NCBI RefSeq assembly: GCF_000518865.1
Contig: NZ_JAEK01000009.1
Coordinates: 62,001-126,000, forward strand
Source of the DNA: Bacillus sp. J37
Lineage (GTDB): Bacteria; Bacillota; Bacilli; Bacillales; Bacillaceae
DNA: 64,000 nucleotides
Direction of reading: 5' to 3'
Of the stretch, positions 56,417 through 64,000 are shown piece after piece. Under the pieces are notes generated by a model. That model did no database searches. It was not told the DNA's origin and saw only the letters and a program-made list of their open reading frames with translations. The position numbers and the translations under genes were made by a program. Numbering within the stretch: position 1 is the first letter of the stretch; each line of letters opens with the position of its first letter.

Positions 56417-56514
56417 CAAATGAATCAACTCCTTTTTTGTGTTCATTTCTTCATATGAAGTAATAACAAAATGAGTAAGTTGTCCATACTGTTCATTTCA
56501 AATAAATTATACTG

Positions 56515-57627
56515 TTATTCCGGATATCCTTCTTGGTTCTGAATGATTCCAACATTTTTCATTTTCACTTGTGTATTCACCTTTATATCAGCTAATGGAT
56601 AAATACGTTCCCAGTCCTCCATCTTTGCGGATTCCTTTCCTGTATGTAATGCGCGGTACCTTAATCCAAACCCGACTGGATCAACTTTTTCCTTTTGAAA
56701 TAAACGTATTATATCTTCCATTTGACTTGTTACTTCTTTTTCGATATTTTTTTCATATTCCATTTTTTTCTGATCATCTAACACATCAAAAGATTCTTCT
56801 ACGACTCCGCTTATTTTAATATCAATTTCTATGTTTGTTGTCTTATTTTCAGATTGAATTTCATATGTAGTTCGAACCTGATCAGTCGAGAAAACAAAAT
56901 ATGGTGCTTGATTTTCTTTTTCTACTTTTATTTCTGTTTTTGATGTATTATTGGTGATCATATTAAAGTACTTTGTTTGTTCCCCTTCCAATAGTAGAAC
57001 TTGTTTTGCATCAGAAAAAACAGCTAACCGGTTTGTTGAAAAATTTTGCTCACCCGCATCAATAATTGGTAATATCGGATCAATTCCCCGTTCATTACGA
57101 AGTCTTATTAATTTATATAAATAAACAGAACTAATATATGGCGTTTCTGTGCCTTCATGTCCAAATGTTAAAAACAAAGAATTTGAAGGAAGTCTTTCCC
57201 CCATAGGTTTTGCTTCAAGGATTTTTTTTGCACTGGGACTCCCGATAGCCGTCCATGCGATTTCTTGTATATCTCTTCTTCTGCTAAACCAATCTACAAT
57301 ATTCGATAAATCTTCTTTCACTAACGAACTACCGAATATAATCATCTTGGCATGACCAAAGTCAAGTTCCTTATCAACTTTGGATTTTATCATTCTAACA
57401 GCTTCAGATACCGTTTGTGCTGATTCAGTCAAAATCTCAGCTTCATTGCTTCCTGTTTTCACATCACTGCTTGGAACTGCTAGTTTTAAGGATATTTCAT
57501 ACATATCGTTTTGACCTTTATCTACACCTATCGAAACGACAAAATATCTCTTGTCGATATCTTTGTAACCGCAACCCGAAAAAAAGAAGATAGAACATGA
57601 CATAAACCATACTAGTACTTTTTTCAT
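56515..57627 (-). CDS. Spore germination lipoprotein, Ger(x)C family
   Basis: A 370-residue lipoprotein: signal peptide with lipobox FSGC at about Cys20, then the three-domain GerAC fold (YFVVSIGVDKG at the start, LDFGHAKMIIFG and GFGLRYRALH near the end). It is the C subunit of a GerA-type nutrient germinant receptor in the spore inner membrane. Its ATG 57627 overlaps the stop of the B gene by four bases; a longer in-frame version inside the B gene is not real. Confidence 0.88.
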   Translation of the reverse strand: MKKVLVWFMSCSIFFFSGCGYKDIDKRYFVVSIGVDKGQNDMYEISLKLAVPSSDVKTGSNEAEILTESAQTVSEAVRMIKSKVDKELDFGHAKMIIFGSSLVKEDLSNIVDWFSRRRDIQEIAWTAIGSPSAKKILEAKPMGERLPSNSLFLTFGHEGTETPYISSVYLYKLIRLRNERGIDPILPIIDAGEQNFSTNRLAVFSDAKQVLLLEGEQTKYFNMITNNTSKTEIKVEKENQAPYFVFSTDQVRTTYEIQSENKTTNIEIDIKISGVVEESFDVLDDQKKMEYEKNIEKEVTSQMEDIIRLFQKEKVDPVGFGLRYRALHTGKESAKMEDWERIYPLADIKVNTQVKMKNVGIIQNQEGYPE

Positions 57628-58718
57628 TTTGCCGCCTTGTCCCTTCTTGTTAAAATGACTTTTAATAAAACGATGGCCATTACTTGTGCAGGTAATAAGA
57701 TCATCATCCAAGATTTTGCTATCCTTCCAACCATCTCAACATCAAGAAAGAATTGGCTGATTAATCCCAATAAAGAAAAAATAACCAATATAATCATTGG
57801 TGTAAAATCCCTTTTCTTTATCTTAATGCTGGGAAAAATCGACTTTAACTGCTCCATCCCAACATGCCAATGCAATGTTACACTCGCAATTGAAATATTA
57901 ATATACAAACCTAAGAATAAAAAACTTACCCGTTCAATAAAACCAAGTTCGATCCTTAAAGCTTCAGTTGTGGCAATCCAAGGAAACGTGTATATTCCTA
58001 CACCGTCAAATCCATGCACACCGATAGGTATGAAAAAAGTAGTAACTAAAGTAATAAAACCAAGAAAACTTAAAATAAAAATTGAGAATCCAACTTTCAC
58101 CTCTTTAAAGTATCGATTAAAAATAACAAGATTTGCATATCCAGTATAAACAAACGATGCTGTTGATATCGTTTCAAAATTCGGGATTTCCTGATAGTAT
58201 GTTAGTGCAACACGGGCTGAATCCCAAATAATTTCATTGTTTGTATAAGATTTAAATATGATAAACGCAATAAAAGGGAGGTTTAATAATAAAATGATTT
58301 CTATAGCATACAGAATGTGTTTAGAATGCATTAATGCTCCAAAGAAGATAATGACCAAAAAGGAAAGCATAATGACCAGTTCGTCTAATTCTGGGTTGAT
58401 ATATTGTTTTGAAATATGTGTAAATATGGTTAACGTTACAAAGCCGGCAATAAACCATAATAACCCCTGAAAAAACAAATAAAAAAACCGAAACCATTTT
58501 TGTGTATACTTTTCGAGAATTTCAGGTATACCCTGTTCCGGAAATTTACTGATATATTTTACAAAATAGAATATAAGTAACATTCCAATCGGCAGACTGA
58601 TAAACATGCCAAGTAAAGCACCCTTACTTCTGTTTTCAATTAAAACAGTTGGAACATATGCGACAATATTTGTGAGCATATTTAAAATGAGCATAATATA
58701 AAAGTATCGTTTCGACAT
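57624..58718 (-). CDS. Spore germination permease, GerAB family
   Basis: A 364-residue integral membrane protein with ten predicted spans of the APC transporter fold. It should carry the germinant-binding site. ATG 58718 gives the best spacing from AGGAAG; two alternative starts lie one and two codons earlier. Gene order A-B-C, as in gerA, gerB and gerK operons. Confidence 0.87.
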   Translation of the reverse strand: MSKRYFYIMLILNMLTNIVAYVPTVLIENRSKGALLGMFISLPIGMLLIFYFVKYISKFPEQGIPEILEKYTQKWFRFFYLFFQGLLWFIAGFVTLTIFTHISKQYINPELDELVIMLSFLVIIFFGALMHSKHILYAIEIILLLNLPFIAFIIFKSYTNNEIIWDSARVALTYYQEIPNFETISTASFVYTGYANLVIFNRYFKEVKVGFSIFILSFLGFITLVTTFFIPIGVHGFDGVGIYTFPWIATTEALRIELGFIERVSFLFLGLYINISIASVTLHWHVGMEQLKSIFPSIKIKKRDFTPMIILVIFSLLGLISQFFLDVEMVGRIAKSWMMILLPAQVMAIVLLKVILTRRDKAAK

Positions 58719-58755
58719 CATCAACTTCCTAATCTATTTTTAAGCTTCGCAGTAT

Positions 58756-60087
58756 TTATTTTCTGAATTGTTCTCCATTAAAAAATGCCAAATACGGCCT
58801 GCCAAAGCTATTTAAACTTACCAAATAATATATGATCCCGATTAAACCAAAAATCACTCCAATTAATCCAGTAAAAGTGGAGACTATTAACAGCAAATAC
58901 TTTGTAACTCGCATTGCGAAGCCCATTTCATTAATTGGAATCACAAAATTAGAAATGGCTACTGCGGAAACAATAATAATCATAATATTACTTACCAGAC
59001 CTGCCTCTGTTGCAGCTTGTCCTAAAATAAGCCCACCAACAGTTGTAGCAGTCGGACCAATTGCTTTAGGTAATCTGATACTGGCTTCTGTTAACAATTC
59101 CATCATAATAAGCATAAAAAATACCTCGATATATGCCGGATATGGCACAGACATTCTGCTGCCAGCAATCGACAATGCCAACTGAACACGAAATAACTCA
59201 GGATTATATGCTGTTATACCAACATACATTGCCGGCAGCAATAGGGCTGTTCCCAACCCCAGATATCGTAATAAGACTAAAAATTTCGCAATCCAGGAAG
59301 GTAAATAAAGATCATCCATTGAGCTCATAAAATCATAGAAAACAGAAGGTAAAATCAATGCAAATCTCGTCCCTTCCATCATGACAATTACCTTACCTTT
59401 TGAAAGATTATAAGCGATCCGGTCAGGCCGTTCTGTTATGACAATTGTCGGAAACAGAAAAGACTTATGCCTAGTAATCATCCTTGATAGCTGTGAAACG
59501 GATTGTACAACGTCTTTATCAATTTCATTTAATCTTTGATAAAGCTCTTGTAATACTTCTTTATCTACTTCTATCGAATCATAGAGAATCTTTAACCCCA
59601 TCTGTGATTTCTTTCCTACTCTATAATCATCAAATGCAAGTGAAGATTGATGATACCTGTGGCGAATAATATTCATATTTGTTTCGAGGTCCTCACTTAA
59701 TCCTGTTTGGGGACCTTGAATAGTCGTTTCAATTGTTGTTTCAGGTATCGCTTTATTAAGTATTTTTTTAACATCAAGAATGAAATGAAGATCATTTAAG
59801 AAAATAAGGACTGAACCTTTTAGCAATAGCTCAATAGGATTGTCACTATCCTCAATCTTTCGTACTCCCGATAATGATAATAAGTAGTCTTCATACCCTC
59901 CAATCTCTATTTCCTCAAAAAAAGGTACATAAAGATCTTTGTGAATTTTCTCTACATCACAAATGCTGCTTATGTACCATAACTCACATCCCTTCCCTTC
60001 GGCTTCAAATCTTTGGTTCACCAAATCAGGAGAGCCTGTTAATTCTTTTTTTATATCATCTATCATTTCTTGCTTAGATTTGAGCAT
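58756..60087 (-). CDS. Spore germination protein, GerAA family
   Basis: A 443-residue protein with a soluble N-terminal half (to about 250) and four to five spans. IRLPKAIGPTATTVGGLILGQAATEAGLVSNIMIIIV is the conserved membrane core. It is shorter than usual (about 480-500): the C-terminus stops eight residues after SFGRPYL, where most GerAA proteins continue for roughly 30 residues. GGGGAG precedes the ATG. A TGAATA at the right distance upstream could be a sigma-G -35, but the -10 is poor. Confidence 0.86.
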   Translation of the reverse strand: MLKSKQEMIDDIKKELTGSPDLVNQRFEAEGKGCELWYISSICDVEKIHKDLYVPFFEEIEIGGYEDYLLSLSGVRKIEDSDNPIELLLKGSVLIFLNDLHFILDVKKILNKAIPETTIETTIQGPQTGLSEDLETNMNIIRHRYHQSSLAFDDYRVGKKSQMGLKILYDSIEVDKEVLQELYQRLNEIDKDVVQSVSQLSRMITRHKSFLFPTIVITERPDRIAYNLSKGKVIVMMEGTRFALILPSVFYDFMSSMDDLYLPSWIAKFLVLLRYLGLGTALLLPAMYVGITAYNPELFRVQLALSIAGSRMSVPYPAYIEVFFMLIMMELLTEASIRLPKAIGPTATTVGGLILGQAATEAGLVSNIMIIIVSAVAISNFVIPINEMGFAMRVTKYLLLIVSTFTGLIGVIFGLIGIIYYLVSLNSFGRPYLAFFNGEQFRK

Positions 60088-60249
60088 AGCTTAAACTCCC
60101 CACCTGGTCTTACTTTAAATTTATCGTTTGCTATAAGTGGAAAATTATACTTTAAAATCAAATTATTCACATTCCTTCCTTTTAAATGAATAGATCAAAA
60201 CATAAAAAACACATACTATCGTCATCTATGTATGCTGGAGGGAAGGCTA

Positions 60250-61206
60250 ATGAAAAAGTTTTTTGTAGTAAATCTTTTTTTCCTTTGTTTCTTATGTCAA
60301 ACAACTCAAGCAGCACCACCACAAGATGAAGTAAACAATATCCTTTCAGAAATAAATTGGACACAGCAACAATTAACTAATTATCTCGAGTACTATGAAT
60401 TGACCCTGGATGATTTTGAAACTGGTGATGACCTGCGGATGATTTTAGGGACAGTAATTACTCCAGAAAACTTAGCGGAACTTTTACAACAATATGAAAT
60501 AAACAGACAAGAATTGGATATTGTTCTAGCTGAATTTGGTGAGTCAATTGAGGATTATTATTTTATTGAGGACCTTGATGTTGCCTTGAATTTTTACTTA
60601 GATCATGATGGTGAAATGGCTGAAATCGAAGAACTTTTATCCTTAATCGGATTAACTGAGGAAGAAGTAGATTCCCTTTTTACCCACTTTATGGAATTAG
60701 ATGAAAAAAAACTTGAACAACAGATGGAAACTATAATGTCCCGTTTAGATCCTTACTTAAAGATGGACGATATAACTGCATTAACAGAAGAACAGCAAGA
60801 TGAAATGATTGGTCTCTTTCAAGAGATCATGGATGCATTAAATCTAAAAGCCCAGTTTACGTTGGTAGATAACAATGATGTAGAAACCAACGTCACATTT
60901 AAGCAATTAATGAATATGGAGGAATTGTACAAAAATGACCTGCTTATTACTCTCTATAGTCTTCAAGGAGAACATATTTTAGATATGCGGTTATCCGAAG
61001 ATATGCTTAACTCAGAATTTTTTATTGAATCAGGAATTGAATTTGCTAAGCTAGGAGATTTAGCAGGAGAATTAACGAATATGCTGCACGATCGTCTACC
61101 TGATACAGCCTCTTCTATATGGATAAGTTTAATAATCGGGTTCATACTAGTGGGCATTGGCGTTACCGGTATCTTGTTTATAAAAAGGGTCAGACAGGTG
61201 GGGTAA
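60250..61206 (+). CDS. Processed acidic surface protein with LPDTA sorting signal
   Basis: A 318-residue exported protein. After the signal peptide (about 1-21, TQAAPPQ) comes a strongly Asp/Glu-rich helical body with repeated short helices such as NRQELDIVLAEFGESIEDYY. The C-terminus has DRLPDTASS, a membrane helix (ISLIIGFILVGIGVTGILF) and KRVRQ, a class D sortase signal. This is the family of processed acidic surface proteins with LPxTA (TIGR04383) found beside class D sortases. ATG 60250 follows GGAGGG. The sortase gene starts two bases after its stop codon. Confidence 0.88.
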   Translation: MKKFFVVNLFFLCFLCQTTQAAPPQDEVNNILSEINWTQQQLTNYLEYYELTLDDFETGDDLRMILGTVITPENLAELLQQYEINRQELDIVLAEFGESIEDYYFIEDLDVALNFYLDHDGEMAEIEELLSLIGLTEEEVDSLFTHFMELDEKKLEQQMETIMSRLDPYLKMDDITALTEEQQDEMIGLFQEIMDALNLKAQFTLVDNNDVETNVTFKQLMNMEELYKNDLLITLYSLQGEHILDMRLSEDMLNSEFFIESGIEFAKLGDLAGELTNMLHDRLPDTASSIWISLIIGFILVGIGVTGILFIKRVRQVG

Positions 61207-61207
61207 A

Positions 61208-61813
61208 ATGATCACTCGTTTTGTTTCATTTCTTTCCTTTGGTTTCGTAATTATTGGATGTAGTTTCATTATCTATCAATCCTATTGGCTATTAAATATG
61301 TTTCTATCTGTTGAACAGGATGTTCATGCACCTTATTCAAAACCTGGTATAGGGAAAGCATCCCAGACAGTGACTTCTTCTCTTCCTATGGAAGAAGGTG
61401 AAAAAATCGGTATCCTTTCCATTCCAAAACTCGAGAAAACGCTGCCTATTTATGAAGGGGTAGGTGAAGACATACTGAAGAAAGGAATTGGTCACATTCC
61501 TTCTACACCCCTGCCCGGTCAACAAAGTAATGCAGTATTATCCGGTCACCGAGATACATTTTTTCGCGGACTTGATCGTTTAAAAGTAGGGGATTCTCTC
61601 ATTGTAACAAGTAATAATAAAACATATATTTTTAAAATTAAGAAAATACGAATTGTCGATAAGAATGACAAAACTGTTATCGTCCCAAAGCCAAGAAGCA
61701 CATTAACACTTACAACTTGTTATCCTTTTACCTATATTGGCCCTGCACCTCAACGATATATTGTTGAAGCACAACTACTTACAAAGCCAAAGATAGAACA
61801 ATTGGGTAGATAA
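61208..61813 (+). CDS. srtD: Class D sortase
   Basis: A 201-residue membrane-anchored transpeptidase with an N-terminal signal-anchor (about 8-30). The catalytic triad is H114 in SGHRDTFF, C171 in TLTTCYPF and R183 in PQRYIV. Class D enzymes cut LPxTA-type signals and attach proteins to peptidoglycan, often in sporulating or stationary cells; the B. subtilis relative is YhcS. It is coupled to the LPDTA protein gene, and the LPLTA-bearing pullulanase is a second likely substrate. Confidence 0.9.
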   Translation: MITRFVSFLSFGFVIIGCSFIIYQSYWLLNMFLSVEQDVHAPYSKPGIGKASQTVTSSLPMEEGEKIGILSIPKLEKTLPIYEGVGEDILKKGIGHIPSTPLPGQQSNAVLSGHRDTFFRGLDRLKVGDSLIVTSNNKTYIFKIKKIRIVDKNDKTVIVPKPRSTLTLTTCYPFTYIGPAPQRYIVEAQLLTKPKIEQLGR

Positions 61814-61836
61814 GAGCTGACAATCGCTCTTTTCTT
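61812..61836 (+). terminator. Short terminator after the sortase gene
   Basis: The stem AAGAGC/GCTCTT has an 8-base loop and is followed by TTCTT. The stem is short. Confidence 0.55.
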
Positions 61837-61905
61837 AGTAAACTTCATATTGAAAACTTATAACTATCATCATACTCATCAAATTAGCTTAGGAGGATAT
61901 AAAGA

Positions 61906-63576
61906 ATGACACAAAAGGAACAACTATCTATTTTTGCATTAGGCGGTGTTAACGAAATTGGAAAAAACATGTATGTTGTTCAATACTCAAACGAAATTTT
62001 CATCATTGATTGTGGTGGAAAATTTCCTGATGAAAGTTTATTAGGAATCGATTTAATTATTCCTGATCTCTCTTATTTAGAGGCAAACCAAGATAAAATT
62101 AAAGCCCTAATTGTTACACATGGTCATGAAGATCATATTGGCGGTATCCCCTATTTCCTAAAAAAATTGAATGTTCCTATATATGGAACACGCTTTACAT
62201 TAGGCTTGATTGAATTAAAACTGATAGAGCATAACCTTTTAAGAGATACTGAACTGATACAAATTGACTCTACATCACAAATTCCATTTGAGAAAGTAAA
62301 TGTGAGTTTTTTTAAAACAAATCACAGTATTCCAGATTGCTTAGGAATTGTATTTCATACACCTGAAGGAAATGTTGTTCACACTGGTGATTTTAAATTC
62401 GATTTAACTCCAGTGAATAACCAACACTCAGATATTCACAAAATGGCTGAAATTGGGAGGCAAGGCGTTCTAGTACTCTTATCTGAGAGTACTAATGCAG
62501 AGCGTTCAGGCTTAACTCCTTCTGAAAGAATGGTTGGCGAGCATATGGATGAAGCGTTTATGAAGGCAAATCGAAAGGTTATCGTTTCTACGTTTGCTTC
62601 CAATGTAAACAGAGTTCAGCAAGTTGTCGATGCTGCAAGGAAAACAAACCGAAAGCTTGCCTTATTAGGTAGAAGTATGGTAAATGTCATCGACGTTGCT
62701 ATGGAGCGGGGATATGTAAATATCCCTGAAGGAATGTTGATACAACCTCAGCAAATTCATGAACTTGAACCTGAAAATGTAGCCATTCTTTGTACAGGAA
62801 GCCAGGGTGAGCCGATGGCAGCACTTGCCCGCCTTTCGACCGCAAATTACCGTGATGCAGAAATACTTGCTGGTGATACGGTTATTTTAGCAGCATCTCC
62901 TATTCCAGGTAATGAACGAAATGTATCACGGATTATTGACAACTTATTTTCATTGGGGGCAAGAGTTATCTATGGTTCTGGTAGCTCAACAGGTATGCAT
63001 GTGTCAGGTCATGGGTATCAAGAGGACCTAAAGCTAATGCTTACGTTAATGATGCCGAAATACTTCATTCCTATCCACGGCGAGTACAGAATGCTTCATC
63101 AACATCAACTGTTAGCTGAATCGGTGGGAGTAGAAAAAGATCATACATTCATTGTCAACTTAGGTGATGTTGTAGACATTGTTGGTCAACAAGCTAATCA
63201 GACAAGAAAAGTTCCAGCGGGTAATACTTATGTCGACGGTATAGGTGTTGGAGATGTAGGTGACATTATTTTACGGGATCGCAAGCAACTTTCAGAGGAT
63301 GGAATGCTTGTCATCGTTGTTACACTTAGCAAAACAGATCGAAGTATCATTTCTGGTCCAGACACAATATCAAGAGGATTTGTATATGCAAGAGATTCTG
63401 AAGCATTATTAAAGGATGTCAATCGTCAAGTTGAAAGGATTGTAAAAGATCTGCAAAAAGAACGAGTGCATCAGTGGAATATCATGAAACAAAACATCAA
63501 GAAAACACTTGGACAATATCTTTATAAACATACGAAAAGAAAGCCAATGATTCTTCCAATTATTATTGAAGTATAA
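61906..63576 (+). CDS. Ribonuclease J family protein
   Basis: A 556-residue beta-lactamase/beta-CASP nuclease. The metal site THGHEDHIGG (H72, H74, D76, H77) is intact, as are NHSIPD, VVHTGDFKFD, CTGSQGEPMAAL and the final TKRKPMILPIIIEV. RNase J enzymes combine 5'-3' exonuclease and endonuclease activity in mRNA decay. The intact HGHEDH resembles J1 rather than J2 (HGHDEN in B. subtilis), yet the neighbours are those of neither rnjA (rpoY/ykzG) nor rnjB, so it may be an extra paralogue. TAGGAGG precedes the ATG. Confidence 0.88.
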   Translation: MTQKEQLSIFALGGVNEIGKNMYVVQYSNEIFIIDCGGKFPDESLLGIDLIIPDLSYLEANQDKIKALIVTHGHEDHIGGIPYFLKKLNVPIYGTRFTLGLIELKLIEHNLLRDTELIQIDSTSQIPFEKVNVSFFKTNHSIPDCLGIVFHTPEGNVVHTGDFKFDLTPVNNQHSDIHKMAEIGRQGVLVLLSESTNAERSGLTPSERMVGEHMDEAFMKANRKVIVSTFASNVNRVQQVVDAARKTNRKLALLGRSMVNVIDVAMERGYVNIPEGMLIQPQQIHELEPENVAILCTGSQGEPMAALARLSTANYRDAEILAGDTVILAASPIPGNERNVSRIIDNLFSLGARVIYGSGSSTGMHVSGHGYQEDLKLMLTLMMPKYFIPIHGEYRMLHQHQLLAESVGVEKDHTFIVNLGDVVDIVGQQANQTRKVPAGNTYVDGIGVGDVGDIILRDRKQLSEDGMLVIVVTLSKTDRSIISGPDTISRGFVYARDSEALLKDVNRQVERIVKDLQKERVHQWNIMKQNIKKTLGQYLYKHTKRKPMILPIIIEV

Positions 63577-63604
63577 AAGAGGCGGTTATATCGCCTCTTT
63601 CCCT
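63575..63604 (+). terminator. Intrinsic terminator after the RNase J gene
   Basis: The stem AAAGAGGCG/CGCCTCTTT with a 7-base loop and a pyrimidine tail overlaps the stop codon. Confidence 0.8.
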
Positions 63605-63723
63605 TTGTTATACATCTTGACTTTTCCTGACTTTCACTTTATAATATTACACTGTTTGTTATTAGCACTTATTATCCAGTCTAATAAAAGCGTGTAATCA
63701 AATAAATGAGAGGAGTGGAGGAG

Positions 63724-64000
63724 ATGTATAAACTACTTGAAGCCGATCATCATTCTAAAAATCCTGACGTATTAAAGGAAGAATTAGAGGATCTGGAGTT
63801 TCAGGTATTTCGCATGCAAGATAATTTAAAAGAGATTGCGAAAAAAAGTAAAGTTTTAGGTGTTGACCAAGCAAATGATGAAAAGCTTGTGATTGTTTAC
63901 ACACCAGAAGATGATCAATCTTGTAAAATTATGTTATGTGATTGTGAAACTTCTTATAAAGGAAGTTGGGACTTTTCAATTCAGGCAACATATGCTGATG
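63724..64000 (+). CDS. Unrecognised protein, 5' part (cut by window edge)
   Basis: An open frame of 92 codons to the window end, beginning MYKLLEADHHSKNPDVLKEE. An amphipathic acidic helix (about 15-45) precedes a beta-rich part (KLVIVYTPEDDQSCKIMLCD). AGTGGAGGAG sits directly before the ATG. No family recognised; it is not RpoY, which would be expected next to rnjA. Confidence 0.6.
   Translation, partial: MYKLLEADHHSKNPDVLKEELEDLEFQVFRMQDNLKEIAKKSKVLGVDQANDEKLVIVYTPEDDQSCKIMLCDCETSYKGSWDFSIQATYAD

Noticed and set aside
57628-57711. N-terminal extension of the GerC lipoprotein
   Set aside because: It overlaps the B gene and would destroy the lipoprotein signal; ATG 57627 gives a proper signal peptide and four-base coupling.
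57637-58149. 170-codon plus-strand frame opposite the germination permease gene
   Set aside because: It is complementary to hydrophobic codons of a recognisable membrane protein; no RBS or independent support.
61906-63576. Naming the RNase J gene rnjA
   Set aside because: The metal site fits J1, but the neighbours are not those of rnjA and some segments are unlike J1, so no symbol is given.

Overview
The window is a chromosomal segment from a low-GC, motile, endospore-forming Bacillaceae species, Bacillus sensu lato and possibly near Metabacillus. The evidence is the gene set (an alpha/beta SASP, a gerA-type germination operon, KinE, Spo0E-like phosphatases, MotAB, SigI/RsgI), AT-rich DNA with strong Shine-Dalgarno sites, and gene order close to the B. 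subtilis clpE-motAB-mhqR-mtn-ogt-kinE-ktrD-htpX-ykrK-sspD-rsgI-sigI-ykoY-Ku-LigD-tnrA stretch. I see no phage, intact insertion sequence, tRNA, rRNA or CRISPR array. The window cuts clpE on the left and an unrecognised gene on the right.

Layout. (1) 1-10.2 kb: 3' end of clpE, a two-TM K+ channel, motAB behind a sigma-D promoter, mhqR, then an accessory block (ZIP transporter, Spo0E-like phosphatase, polysaccharide deacetylase-like protein, CBS-ACT protein, ABC-F protein) lying where B. subtilis has kinD. (2) 10.2-18.4 kb: the complete methionine salvage pathway in two divergent units, mtnWXBD and mtnKA, each behind a SAM-I riboswitch, with mtnE and mtnU between. (3) 18.7-31.5 kb: ogt, kinE, an acyltransferase, a B12-binding-type radical SAM protein, two unannotated coupled small ORFs, pbpC, ktrD, htpX with its probable repressor ykrK, and sspD. 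(4) 31.5-46 kb: sigI-rsgI, a TerC protein behind a Mn2+ (yybP-ykoY) riboswitch, uppP, and the Ku/LigD end-joining pair split by a 6.2-kb secreted pullulanase-amylase gene with two cre sites and by a HAD phosphatase. (5) 46-56 kb: an RND efflux pump, a second MhqR-like MarR regulator, a nucleotidyltransferase, an FbpA-like peptide, a GC-richer hairpin-rich noncoding block, tnrA with a TnrA box, a second Spo0E-like protein, a MOSC protein and thiC behind a TPP riboswitch. (6) 56-64 kb: a YmaF-type protein, a gerA-type operon, an acidic surface protein with an LPDTA sorting signal, a class D sortase and an RNase J-family nuclease.

The most interesting points are the 2062-residue pullulanase-amylase carrying an LPLTA sorting motif, with a matching class D sortase and LPDTA substrate 17 kb away; the structured noncoding block at 51.36-51.57 kb; an RNase J gene outside the usual rnjA and rnjB contexts; and readable regulatory sites (TnrA, cre, MhqR-type, YkrK-type candidate, sigma D, sigma G) that tie genes to nitrogen, carbon, quinone-stress, envelope and sporulation control.
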